Below, piece by piece: positions 5,680 to 12,978 of a stretch of 25,240 nucleotides of DNA (the first letter of the stretch is position 1; every line of letters begins with the position of its first letter). The notes under the pieces were generated by a model. It searched no databases. It was given only the letters and a program-made list of their open reading frames with translations, and was not told the origin of the DNA. The position numbers and the translations under genes are program-made. Origin of the DNA: Fidelibacterota bacterium (lineage in GTDB: Bacteria > Fidelibacterota > Marinisomatia > SCGC-AAA003-L08 > TS1B11). The stretch covers positions 1-25,240 of the forward strand of contig JADFMC010000002.1 in assembly GCA_022564085.1 (NCBI GenBank), in the 5' to 3' direction.

Positions 5680-6267
5680 ATGGCAACATTAGTATCCAAG
5701 CCTGCACCTGATTTTGAGGCCCAGGCTGTCATGCCCGATGGTTCCTTCAAGGCGATCAAGCTTTCCGACTATAAAGGGAAATATGTAGTGCTGTTTTTCT
5801 ATCCGCTTGATTTCACGTTTGTTTGCCCGACGGAGATCATCGCGTTCAGTGAAAAACAGGGAGAATTCGAAAAGCGCAACACCCAGGACTTCGGCGTGTC
5901 CGTCGACAGTCATTTTTCACACCTGGCCTGGCGCAACACCGACCGCAAGCAGGGCGGATTGGGCGATATAAAATATCCTCTCGTCGCCGACCTCTCCAAG
6001 CAGATCAGTAAGGACTACGATGTTCTGGCTGACATGGGCATCGCGTTTCGCGGGCTGTTTTTGATCGATAAGGACGGTATCGTCCAGCACCAGCTCGTCA
6101 ATAACCTGCCCTTGGGCCGGAACATTGACGAAGCGCTCCGGATGGTTGATGCGTTGCAGTTCCATGAAAAGAACGGCGAAGTGTGTCCCGCCAACTGGAA
6201 ACAGGGCGAAGACGGCATGCAGGCCGATCCCAAGGGTTCACAGGATTATTTCAGTAAACATAACTGA
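5680..6267 (+). CDS. Typical 2-Cys peroxiredoxin (AhpC/TSA family)
   Basis: This 195-residue cytosolic peroxidase reduces H2O2 and organic peroxides. The peroxidatic Cys49 lies in FVCPTEI, with the Pro/Thr/Arg pocket (FYPLDFTFVCPTE), and the resolving Cys lies in GEVCPANW. Both a GGLG motif (GGLGDIKYP, about 87-95) and a C-terminal YF (QDYFSKHN) are present; together these define the hyperoxidation-sensitive Prx1 class. No AhpF, thioredoxin reductase or OxyR gene is adjacent, so the reductant is unknown. The start is well supported by AGGAG 7 nt upstream. The gene is monocistronic, with its own promoter candidate and a strong terminator after it. Confidence 0.96.
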   Translation: MATLVSKPAPDFEAQAVMPDGSFKAIKLSDYKGKYVVLFFYPLDFTFVCPTEIIAFSEKQGEFEKRNTQDFGVSVDSHFSHLAWRNTDRKQGGLGDIKYPLVADLSKQISKDYDVLADMGIAFRGLFLIDKDGIVQHQLVNNLPLGRNIDEALRMVDALQFHEKNGEVCPANWKQGEDGMQADPKGSQDYFSKHN

Positions 6268-6315
6268 CTTGGGAAATCGGACCCATGGCCGGTTCGAGGC
6301 AAGTCGGTAACCATT

Positions 6316-6356
6316 TCCCGCGGGTGGGAAGAAAAATGCCCGCGGGACTTTTTTTT
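6316..6356 (+). terminator. Rho-independent terminator after the peroxiredoxin
   Basis: A 9-bp perfect GC-rich stem (tcccgcggg 6316-6324 with cccgcggga 6339-6347), a 14-nt loop and then c plus eight T residues (6348-6356) form a textbook intrinsic terminator about 50 nt after the peroxiredoxin stop. It ends two bases before the surE ATG. Confidence 0.88.
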
Positions 6357-6358
6357 CT

Positions 6359-7006
6359 ATGATAGTTCTATCCAACGACGACGGATTCACCGCCGAGGGC
6401 TTGCGTGCGCTTCGCAGGGAAATGATGAAAATCGCCGAGGTGGTGATCGTCGCTCCAGAGACGGAACAGAGTGCGATGGGCCATGCCATCACCTTGAACC
6501 AACCGCTCAAAGTCCGCAAAGTGGTCGAAAACGGCGAGTTCATCGGTTACGCCGTGAACGGAACGCCGGCCGATTGCGTAAAAATCGCCATCGCCGTTCT
6601 TCTGGAGGAGCCTCCCGAGATGGTGGTTTCGGGCGTCAACCTGGGAGGGAACCTGGGCACCTGCGCCATCTACTCAGGAACCGTGTCCGCCGCTACCGAA
6701 GCCGCGATCATGGGCATCCCCGCCATTGCGGTTTCTCTCAATACATTTGAAAATCCTGATTTCGGATTTGCCGCCGAGTTTGCCCGCAAGCTTGTGCCCC
6801 TGGTGCTGGAAAAGGAGAACGCGGTGGACGAATTCCGCACCCTCATCGGCGCCACCAATCCGGCCGATGCGGCCCCAGGCACGATCCGCAGGGAGTTCGC
6901 CACCAGTTTGGGAGAGAATGCCATCCACGGGTCGGATTCTGATGAAAATGCCGAGAAAGAGGTTGCTTTCTATTTCGCAGCAGGGGATATTTTGAGTATC
7001 CTTTAA
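6359..7006 (+). pseudogene. SurE N-terminal / NDK C-terminal chimeric ORF
   Basis: This 215-residue frame joins two unrelated enzymes. Residues 1 to about 150 are SurE (survival protein, metal-dependent 5'/3'-nucleotidase), with SNDDG at the N-terminus, TEQSAMGHA, AVNGTPADCVK, SGVNLGGNLG and YSGTVSAATEA. From about residue 150 the sequence is the C-terminal third of nucleoside diphosphate kinase: VLEKENAV, GATNPADAAPGTIR, the active-site His in NAIHGSDS (His190 here) and AFYFAAGDIL. SurE lacks about 90-100 C-terminal residues and NDK lacks about 80 N-terminal residues, so neither should fold normally. The join is at 6800-6826, where both families happen to read LVLE-x-EN. No ribosome binding site precedes the ATG, which follows directly on the terminator. 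I favour an assembly chimera; a real deletion fusion is possible. Confidence 0.85.
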
Positions 7007-7028
7007 TACTGGAAGGGTCAACATCACC

Positions 7029-7871
7029 ATGCGCCACTTCAAGCCACTTATCATTCCCCTGCTCCTTGTGTGTTTCGGTTGCCAATACTTGCCCTGGGGT
7101 AAGCCGGCTCCCAAGCCGATCTTTGTGGGCGAGCCGGAGTCCATCCTCGTCGAACCTCCCGAGGATGCCTTCGATGTAAGTTATCGATGGAGCATTCTGG
7201 ATCTTCCCGACGAGAGCGCCCTGGTTCCCGATTTCTCCTCGTCATCCAACGTATTCACCTTTACAGCTGATGTCATCGGCGATTATATTTTCGCTGTGTC
7301 AGTGGAATCCTACGGTGTGGAAGTGGAGGATCACGTCCTGCGATTTATCGCCATGGAAGACACCAGTCTGGTACCTCGGGAACGGGTATCGCCGGAGGTG
7401 GCCGCCAGAATGATCAGCGAGGCCGCGGCTTCCTCCCCGGCGGCTAAAATCCTGCCACCCACCATTCTACCTATACTGCCATCGGCCGTCCCGAAGCCCA
7501 CCCCGACTGCCGTCCCGAAGCCCGCCCCGACTGCCGCCCCGAAGCCTGCCGCCCCGAGCGTCACCCGGGCCAAGTCCGTCCGTAAAACATATGCCAGTGA
7601 TTCAGTTCCCGGGCACTATACGATCCAGGTGAGTAGTTGGAAAACCGTCAGGCAGGCTCAAGCGGTCCTTCAGCAACTTGCCGATCAGGGCTATGATGCC
7701 TACATCCAACGAATATTGCTGGAAGATCGCAATGAAGTTTGGTGGCGGGTCCGCATGGGCGATTTTACTGATGTCGACGAAGCCAGGAAAATGCGCGATG
7801 GTATTGCGGTGACCTTCGAAGGGGCCTGGGTGGATAATGTCCGCAAAGAGGTGCTCGATGAGAGCCAATAG
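7029..7871 (+). CDS. Putative lipoprotein with Pro/Ala linker and C-terminal SPOR domain
   Basis: This 280-residue envelope protein starts with a short hydrophobic signal ending in LLLVCFGC; Cys18 is a plausible lipidation site although the lipobox is not canonical. Residues about 45-110 (SYRWSILDLPDES through DYIFAVSVESYG) resemble a PKD-like beta sandwich. A low-complexity linker (about 145-185) with three PKPxPTA-type repeats follows. The C-terminus (about 195-275, HYTIQVSSWKTVRQAQAVLQQL through WWRVRMGDF) is a SPOR domain, which binds peptidoglycan strands lacking stem peptides and usually recruits proteins to division sites. The MurQ/AnmK recycling enzymes elsewhere in the window handle the sugars of such turnover. 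No gene partner is adjacent; the next gene starts 49 nt later. The ribosome binding site (ggaaggg) is spaced somewhat far from the ATG. Confidence 0.82.
   Translation: MRHFKPLIIPLLLVCFGCQYLPWGKPAPKPIFVGEPESILVEPPEDAFDVSYRWSILDLPDESALVPDFSSSSNVFTFTADVIGDYIFAVSVESYGVEVEDHVLRFIAMEDTSLVPRERVSPEVAARMISEAAASSPAAKILPPTILPILPSAVPKPTPTAVPKPAPTAAPKPAAPSVTRAKSVRKTYASDSVPGHYTIQVSSWKTVRQAQAVLQQLADQGYDAYIQRILLEDRNEVWWRVRMGDFTDVDEARKMRDGIAVTFEGAWVDNVRKEVLDESQ
7485..7556 (+). repeat. Three 24-bp tandem repeats in the SPOR lipoprotein linker
   Basis: Three consecutive 24-bp units (7485-7508, 7509-7532, 7533-7556), nearly identical except for the last, encode AVPKPTPT / AVPKPAPT / AAPKPAAP. They form the flexible linker before the SPOR domain. 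Copy number may vary between strains by slippage, which is an inference. Confidence 0.85.
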
Positions 7872-7920
7872 AGCATGATTTCCTGTACGATGGCCCTATT
7901 ACGCAGGGAGACTGTTACCC

Positions 7921-9120
7921 ATGTTTGAACCCGAAAACCTGCGTTTTAATTTTATTGACATCCTCAATGCTCCTCGCAGAGCTCTGAAAGCCAAGAAGAT
8001 TTGGGCTCACCTCATGGGCCTGATGATGGCCTATCCGTTCTATGTGGTCCTGACTTACCTGGCACTGTTGTCGGAGGGTCGATCTGTCACCTCGACCTGG
8101 AACCAGTACGGCATCTATCCCTTCTTTCCCTGGGATAGCGGCGAGCTATCCTATTTATCGGGTTGGGCGATCTACGCCTTGGGACTCCTGATCTTTGTGG
8201 TCATCACACTCCTTGCCAGTACTGTCGTCAGTCGCATCGTCTATAAAGAGCTGAAGGGGGACCCTTTTTACTCGATCAAAGACGCTCTTACTTTCACCCG
8301 ACGCCATGGACGCACACTGGCCTTCGCCCCCCTGGCCGTCGTCCTCATCATCCTTTTCTTCCTGGCCATGGCCACCGTCATGGCCCTCCTGGGGAAAATC
8401 CCCTACCTGGGTGAGGTGATATTCGTTAGCCTCTATCCACTTTACTTCGTAGGGTCCCTCTTCACCCTTTTCACCGGGGTAGTATTGGCCGTGCTCTTGC
8501 TCTACCTGCCGGCCATCATTGCCGCCTGGGAAGAAGACGCCATGGGCAGCACTTTTCAGGCTTACTCCATAACCTGGAACCAGCCCTGGCGGGTCGTGAT
8601 CTACTCCGCCTTGATTGGCGTCCTGGCCCTGGCTGGGGCATTCATCTATGGATGGGTGATCACCGCCGGGTACCACTTCATCAATCGGGTCTTCGGGCCA
8701 GCCTGGTTGATGGGTGATAAGCTGGGTCCCATCCTGGCCTGGGCTGAGCAGATTGTCTTTTCCGGTTATAGCCGCCTTTTCTCCTACATTCCAGGACAAG
8801 GTGCCATCCTCTCCCCTTTGACAACCGGCTTGCAACCATCTGCTGTGACCGGTTGGGAAGCGTTCATGGGTAGCATCCTGGCCTTGCTACTTCTGCTCAT
8901 TTATGGCTCGATATGGGCCTATGGACTCGCCATTATCAGCGTGGGTCAGAGCTTGGCCTTTCTCATCTATAAATTCAAAACCGATGATGAGAATCTCCTG
9001 GAGCGCAAGGACGAAGAGGACCTCGCGGCAGAGGACACTGATAAGAGCGCCGGCCAACCGGAGGGCAAGGCATCCCTGTCCTCGGCTGCAGACGAAGGTC
9101 AAGACGATGCGCAGCCGTAG
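7921..9120 (+). CDS. Polytopic membrane protein of unknown function
   Basis: I do not recognise this 399-residue protein. It has about six to seven hydrophobic segments (roughly 30-52, 78-106, 134-158, 165-205 as two helices, 226-250, 314-352). A polar cytosolic N-terminus contains FNFIDILNAPRRALKAKKIW. A highly acidic, low-complexity C-terminal tail of about 40 residues runs from FKTDDENLLERKDEEDLAAEDTD onward. The N-terminal NAPRRALKA followed by helices resembles bacterial YIP1/DUF4013-like membrane proteins, but I cannot confirm that. It has a plausible ribosome binding site (cagggag) about 10 nt before the ATG. It lies between the SPOR lipoprotein and yceD, separated by 49 and 132 nt, so it may be the end of the upstream unit. 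Confidence 0.78.
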   Translation: MFEPENLRFNFIDILNAPRRALKAKKIWAHLMGLMMAYPFYVVLTYLALLSEGRSVTSTWNQYGIYPFFPWDSGELSYLSGWAIYALGLLIFVVITLLASTVVSRIVYKELKGDPFYSIKDALTFTRRHGRTLAFAPLAVVLIILFFLAMATVMALLGKIPYLGEVIFVSLYPLYFVGSLFTLFTGVVLAVLLLYLPAIIAAWEEDAMGSTFQAYSITWNQPWRVVIYSALIGVLALAGAFIYGWVITAGYHFINRVFGPAWLMGDKLGPILAWAEQIVFSGYSRLFSYIPGQGAILSPLTTGLQPSAVTGWEAFMGSILALLLLLIYGSIWAYGLAIISVGQSLAFLIYKFKTDDENLLERKDEEDLAAEDTDKSAGQPEGKASLSSAADEGQDDAQP

Positions 9121-9194
9121 CCCAGGGACTAGAATAGACCGATGACCGGGCCACCATGGCGCCGCCCCATTTAGAGTTGGGGAACTGACGATCA

Positions 9195-9203
9195 TGATAC
9201 TAT
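9195..9203 (+). promoter_or_regulatory. Extended -10 promoter candidate for the yceD-rpmF-plsX-fab cluster
   Basis: TGATACTAT (TG at 9195-9196, TACTAT 9198-9203) fits an extended -10 about 50 nt before the yceD start in the only sizeable gap ahead of the cluster. The -35 region (about 9174-9180) is weak. No FapR- or FabR-like palindrome is evident nearby. Confidence 0.35.
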
Positions 9204-9252
9204 CCAACCCGAGCCGACTCACAATAAGGGAGCGACCGAGACAGGATCACGT

Positions 9253-9819
9253 ATGCCAGATGCTTGTTGTTCCAGTGAGCGACTATTTTTAAATTCCATG
9301 CTCATGAAAATTCCTCGGGGCAACCTTCACGAAATTGAGGAGCCGCTGTTTTTTCGTGAAACTCTTTTTGACATCGGCATACATAATTTGGGGGATGGAC
9401 ACACACCTGTAGAAACCGAGATTGTTGTCCATTCCAGGGGTGAGGATTTTTTTCTGGACGGCCAAGTTCGTACCACCTTGACCCTGGCCTGTGATCGCTG
9501 CCTTGTGGAGGGCATCTATCCCCTGGAAGGAAAGCTGCGAGTCTGGCTCGTCTCAATGGTTCGTCCTGACCTCGAGACGGACGAGGATCATGTCATGGTA
9601 CTCGCAGCTCAACAGCTGGAGGTGGACCTGACAGAGGTCGTTGCCGAGAGCGTCTATCTCGAACTGCCACAAAAGACGCTTTGCCGAGAAGATTGTAAGG
9701 GCTTGTGCCCATCGTGTGGCACAAATTTGAATCAGGAGCAGTGCGGGTGTGAGACCGGGGAGATTGATGAACGCTGGTCGGCCCTCCTGCAAATCAAACA
9801 AAAATTGGAAAATGAATAG
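9253..9819 (+). CDS. yceD: YceD/DUF177 family protein (23S rRNA accumulation protein)
   Basis: This 188-residue cytosolic protein of the DUF177 family is almost always encoded directly before rpmF and linked to 23S rRNA or 50S maturation. The hallmark is the Cys-rich C-terminus: LACDRCL near the middle and CREDCKGLCPSCGTNLNQEQCGC (about 146-168), a zinc-ribbon-like cluster, here complete. The start is ambiguous. ATG 9253 has AGGA at good spacing, whereas the family usually begins at the equivalent of MKIPRGNL (ATG 9304, or 9298), which lacks a ribosome binding site. The first 17 residues (PDACCSSERLFLNS) look atypical, so the shorter form is possible. rpmF follows after 6 nt. Confidence 0.92.
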   Translation: MPDACCSSERLFLNSMLMKIPRGNLHEIEEPLFFRETLFDIGIHNLGDGHTPVETEIVVHSRGEDFFLDGQVRTTLTLACDRCLVEGIYPLEGKLRVWLVSMVRPDLETDEDHVMVLAAQQLEVDLTEVVAESVYLELPQKTLCREDCKGLCPSCGTNLNQEQCGCETGEIDERWSALLQIKQKLENE

Positions 9820-9825
9820 GGTATT

Positions 9826-10008
9826 ATGGCTCATCCAAAACGGAAACAATCACTTAGTCGCTCTGCAAAGCGGCGGACCCATTGGACTTTAACGGCGCCC
9901 CAGATCGCTACCTGTACCCAATGTGGCCAACCTAAACTATCCCACCGTATTTGTGCCAATTGCGGGTATTATCGTGGGCGACCGGTCATCTCACCCCATC
10001 AATCGTAA
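9826..10008 (+). CDS. rpmF: 50S ribosomal protein L32 (zinc-binding form)
   Basis: This 60-residue large-subunit protein has the typical N-terminus MAHPKRKQSLSRSAKRRTHW. A four-Cys zinc ribbon is made of CTQCG and CANCG (about 30-49), so this is the C+ form that needs zinc. An AGGG site lies 4-5 nt before the ATG. The placement between yceD and plsX is the classic arrangement, tying ribosome assembly to lipid synthesis. No Cys-free paralogue is visible in the window. Confidence 0.97.
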   Translation: MAHPKRKQSLSRSAKRRTHWTLTAPQIATCTQCGQPKLSHRICANCGYYRGRPVISPHQS

Positions 10009-10023
10009 ATTCATCTGAACCAG

Positions 10024-11061
10024 ATGCGTATCGCTCTGGATGCCATGGGTGGCGATCATGCCCCTGAGCAGATAGTCGAAGGGACTTTTGATTTCCTGCG
10101 GGAAGTCCCTGATCAGGACATCACTGTGGTCCTGGTGGGCCACCAAGACGTCCTCAGGGAGACAGTACGGAAATACTCCTTCGATCCTCACCGCATCCAT
10201 ATCGTTCACGCCAGTGACACGGTGGCCATGGATGAAAAACCGGCCAGAATAGTCAAAACCAAACCGGAGTCTTCCCTTGTGAGGGCAGTGAAACTGGTGC
10301 AGAGCAATGAGGCTAGCGGGGTCATCAGCGCCGGCAATACCGGTGCGCTGCTCTCCGCGTCCCTGTTCCTGCTGAAACGCATTCCTGGGGTTCGCCGTCC
10401 AGCGCTGTGCCCTTTCATTCCCACACCCGGCGGGGGCTTCGTCCTGTGTGATGCTGGTGCCAATGTCGATGTAAGAGCCAGCGACCTAGTGCAATTCGCA
10501 GTGATGGCCCGCGCCTATTCGATTCACCTGTTCGATCACCCCCAGCCTCGCACCGGACTGCTTAATATTGGCACGGAACCTGGTAAGGGGAACGAACTGA
10601 CCCTAAAAGCCCATGACCTGCTAGCAGAACATATTCCGGACTTTGTTGGTAACGTCGAACCTCGCGATCTCTTCATTGGCAAGGCGGATGTTGTCGTTTG
10701 CGATGGCTTTGTCGGGAATATCCTGGTGAAATTCGGCGAGGGCTTGATCAAGAACTTGACCGAATGGGCGAAAGAAAAACTGAAACGCCACCCCATTGCT
10801 CTGTTTTCACTCCCTTTGATGCGCCCGGCCCTGAAAGATCTGGCCCACGATATGGACCATGAGGAATATGGCGGCTGGCCCCTCTTGGGCCTTAACAGCG
10901 TCGCTATCGTCTGTCACGGCTCTTCAAGTGCCAAGGCCATTAAGAACGCTCTAAAAACCGCCACCCGGTGTGTCAGCGAAAACCTGATCAACAGTATCGC
11001 AACAGGTATCAATGCCCATCTCGATATCTCCCAGGAAGATCATGCCCTCGCCACCTCGTAA
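10024..11061 (+). CDS. plsX: Phosphate acyltransferase PlsX
   Basis: This 345-residue enzyme converts acyl-ACP and phosphate to acyl-phosphate, the acyl donor for PlsY, and is the first committed step of phospholipid synthesis in most bacteria. Family signatures are in order: ALDAMGGDHAP at the N-terminus, VISAGNTGALL, LCDAGANVD, NIGTEPGKGNEL, VVCDGFVGNILVKFGEG and EYGGWPLLGLNSVAIVCHG. The length is normal. It starts 15 nt after rpmF without a strong ribosome binding site. It overlaps fabH by 20 nt, whose ribosome binding site lies inside the plsX coding end. It is probably a peripheral membrane protein, as in other species. Confidence 0.97.
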   Translation: MRIALDAMGGDHAPEQIVEGTFDFLREVPDQDITVVLVGHQDVLRETVRKYSFDPHRIHIVHASDTVAMDEKPARIVKTKPESSLVRAVKLVQSNEASGVISAGNTGALLSASLFLLKRIPGVRRPALCPFIPTPGGGFVLCDAGANVDVRASDLVQFAVMARAYSIHLFDHPQPRTGLLNIGTEPGKGNELTLKAHDLLAEHIPDFVGNVEPRDLFIGKADVVVCDGFVGNILVKFGEGLIKNLTEWAKEKLKRHPIALFSLPLMRPALKDLAHDMDHEEYGGWPLLGLNSVAIVCHGSSSAKAIKNALKTATRCVSENLINSIATGINAHLDISQEDHALATS

Positions 11062-12052
11062 AACCGCCAAGATCACCGCCGTAGGTAAGTATCTGCCTGA
11101 AAAGATCCTCACCAACTTCGACTTGGAGAAGATGATGGATACCACTGATGAGTGGATCCGCACGCGCACAGGCATCATCGAGCGGCATATCGTCGCGGAT
11201 GGTGAAGCCACCTCCCACATGGCCACCAAGGCCGCCGAGGAAGTCCTCCGTAAAAGACAGATTGGCGCCGATGAGATCGACTGCATCATTATCGCCACAA
11301 TGACCCCGGATATGATCTTTCCCTCAACGGCAGCCCTGGTTCAACACCAGCTCGGCGCCAGCAAAGCCTGGGGCTTCGATCTGTCAGCGGCCTGCTCAGG
11401 CTTCCTTTTCGCCCTGGATACCGGCGCACGGATGATCCAGTCGGGACAGTATCAGAAGCTGCTTGTCGTGGGGGCCGACACCATGAGCTCCATTCTGGAC
11501 TACACCGACCGCTCCACGAGCATCCTCTTTGGCGACGGCGCCGGTGCGGTGCTTCTGGAGCCCTGCGAGGATGGACGGGAGGGGATCATAGACTCCATCC
11601 TGCGCACGGACGGCATTGGGAGCGACTCCCTCTACATGGAGGCCGGAGGCAGCCTGCATCCAGCCAGCGCCGAAACGGTGGCCAACAAGCAGCACTACCT
11701 GCGCCAGGATGGCCGTAGCGTCTTCAAATACGCTGTCAAATGGATGGCGGAAGTCAGCGCTGAATTGGCGGCGCGCAACGGCCTGAAGAGTAAGGATATC
11801 CAGTTGTTCATCCCCCATCAGGCCAACAAGCGCATTATCGATGCTTCCGCCGAACGACTGGGACTTTCAGAGGATCAGGTCTTGTCCAATATTGATCGCT
11901 ACGCCAACACCACGGCCGCCACCATTCCGTTGGGAATGGCCGACGCTATCGATCAGAAACGGCTCAAGCCGGGTGATAACGTCCTCCTGGCGGCTTTCGG
12001 CGCCGGTTTCACCTGGGGAGCCATGTACATCCGTTGGGGCGAGGTCCTCTGA
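11042..12052 (+). CDS. fabH: 3-oxoacyl-ACP synthase III (FabH)
   Basis: This 336-residue ketoacyl-ACP synthase III condenses an acyl-CoA primer with malonyl-ACP to start fatty acid synthesis. The catalytic triad is visible: Cys118 in SAACSGFLFAL, His in IPHQANKRI and Asn in YANTTAATIPL. The CoA-binding region TDEWIRTRTGI is also present. I chose ATG 11042, with AGGAAG just upstream, over the longer in-frame start at 11012, which has no ribosome binding site and adds an odd MPISISPRKI. The overlap with plsX suggests translational coupling. The stop is followed by fabD 2 nt later. Primer preference cannot be read from the sequence. Confidence 0.97.
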   Translation: MPSPPRKTAKITAVGKYLPEKILTNFDLEKMMDTTDEWIRTRTGIIERHIVADGEATSHMATKAAEEVLRKRQIGADEIDCIIIATMTPDMIFPSTAALVQHQLGASKAWGFDLSAACSGFLFALDTGARMIQSGQYQKLLVVGADTMSSILDYTDRSTSILFGDGAGAVLLEPCEDGREGIIDSILRTDGIGSDSLYMEAGGSLHPASAETVANKQHYLRQDGRSVFKYAVKWMAEVSAELAARNGLKSKDIQLFIPHQANKRIIDASAERLGLSEDQVLSNIDRYANTTAATIPLGMADAIDQKRLKPGDNVLLAAFGAGFTWGAMYIRWGEVL

Positions 12053-12054
12053 CC

Positions 12055-12978
12055 ATGACCGCTTTCATCTTTCCCGGGCAGGGTAGCCAAGTGGTGGGCA
12101 TGGGCCGTGACCTTTATGAGGCCTATCCTCAAGTGAAAGAACTTTATGATACGGCCGTGGATATCCTCGATTACGATCTTCGTCAGGCTTCGTTTGAAGG
12201 GCCGGAAGACCTCCTGCAACAAACCCGGATAACTCAGCCGGCCCTGTTCGTCCATAGTATTGCACTTGACCTGCTGCTCAAAGAGCAGGGGACCCGCCCC
12301 GAGGCTACTGCCGGCCACAGCCTGGGTGAATATTCGGCAGTGGTTTCAGCCGGCGCCATGACCTTTGCCGATGCTCTGGAAGTGGTCAAGGTGCGGAGCA
12401 ACGAGATGGCAACGGCCGGGGAAAAAGCCGCCGGAACCATGGCAGCGATCATGGGCGCCACTCAAGATCAAATTGATACGATTTGCCGACAGGCAGCAAC
12501 AGTGGGGGTCGTGGTACCGGCCAACCTCAACGCACCCGGTCAGGTGGTCATCTCGGGTGATCTCGGCGCTATCGACCGGGCCCTGGAGATCGCCGGGGAG
12601 TTGGGCATCCGCCGGGCCATAAAACTGAAAGTGTCCGGTGCGTTCCATTCACCCCTCATGGCACCCGCCAGACCGGCCCTGCAAGGCGCCCTTGAGGCCG
12701 TTCAGTTCCGCGATCCACATATTCCCGTCTACCAGAACGTCGTGGCCCGGGCCGTCCACACCGCTGATGAGCTGCGGGCGAATCTGCTCAGCCAACTGGA
12801 AAGCCCGGTGCGGTGGGAGGCGACCATTCGCCAGATGTGGGATGATGGCGTCAGAGAATATCTTGAAGTCGGCGCTGGAAAAATCTTACAAGGATTAAAT
12901 CGCAGAATTGTGCCCGAGGCCTTAACATTAGGTCTAAGCTCAGCTGCGGAAATGACACAATTAGATGTTTCAGCTTAA
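12055..12978 (+). CDS. fabD: Malonyl-CoA:ACP transacylase (FabD)
   Basis: This 307-residue transacylase transfers malonyl from CoA to ACP for chain elongation. The N-terminal FPGQGSQVVGMG, nucleophile Ser89 in TAGHSLGEYSA, catalytic His in SGAFHSPLM and C-terminal EVGAGKILQGLNRRI are all present. ATG 12055 starts immediately before the canonical TAFIFPGQG; the earlier in-frame start at 12034 lies in fabH. A GAGG site (12040-12043) is inside the fabH end. fabG begins 14 nt before the fabD stop, so the two are probably coupled. Confidence 0.97.
   Translation: MTAFIFPGQGSQVVGMGRDLYEAYPQVKELYDTAVDILDYDLRQASFEGPEDLLQQTRITQPALFVHSIALDLLLKEQGTRPEATAGHSLGEYSAVVSAGAMTFADALEVVKVRSNEMATAGEKAAGTMAAIMGATQDQIDTICRQAATVGVVVPANLNAPGQVVISGDLGAIDRALEIAGELGIRRAIKLKVSGAFHSPLMAPARPALQGALEAVQFRDPHIPVYQNVVARAVHTADELRANLLSQLESPVRWEATIRQMWDDGVREYLEVGAGKILQGLNRRIVPEALTLGLSSAAEMTQLDVSA

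Noticed and set aside
6359..7006. Annotating this frame as an intact surE or as a natural SurE-NDK bifunctional enzyme
   Set aside because: Both catalytic domains are truncated at the join: SurE lacks its C-terminal part and NDK lacks its N-terminal two thirds.
7485..7556. Short direct repeats considered as a CRISPR array
   Set aside because: The units are contiguous with no spacers, 24 bp long and in frame within a Pro/Ala linker; no cas genes are present.
8155..8835. 226-codon minus-strand open frame opposite the membrane protein
   Set aside because: The Gly/Asp/Gln-rich translation is the usual antisense image of a membrane protein gene; it has no start context.
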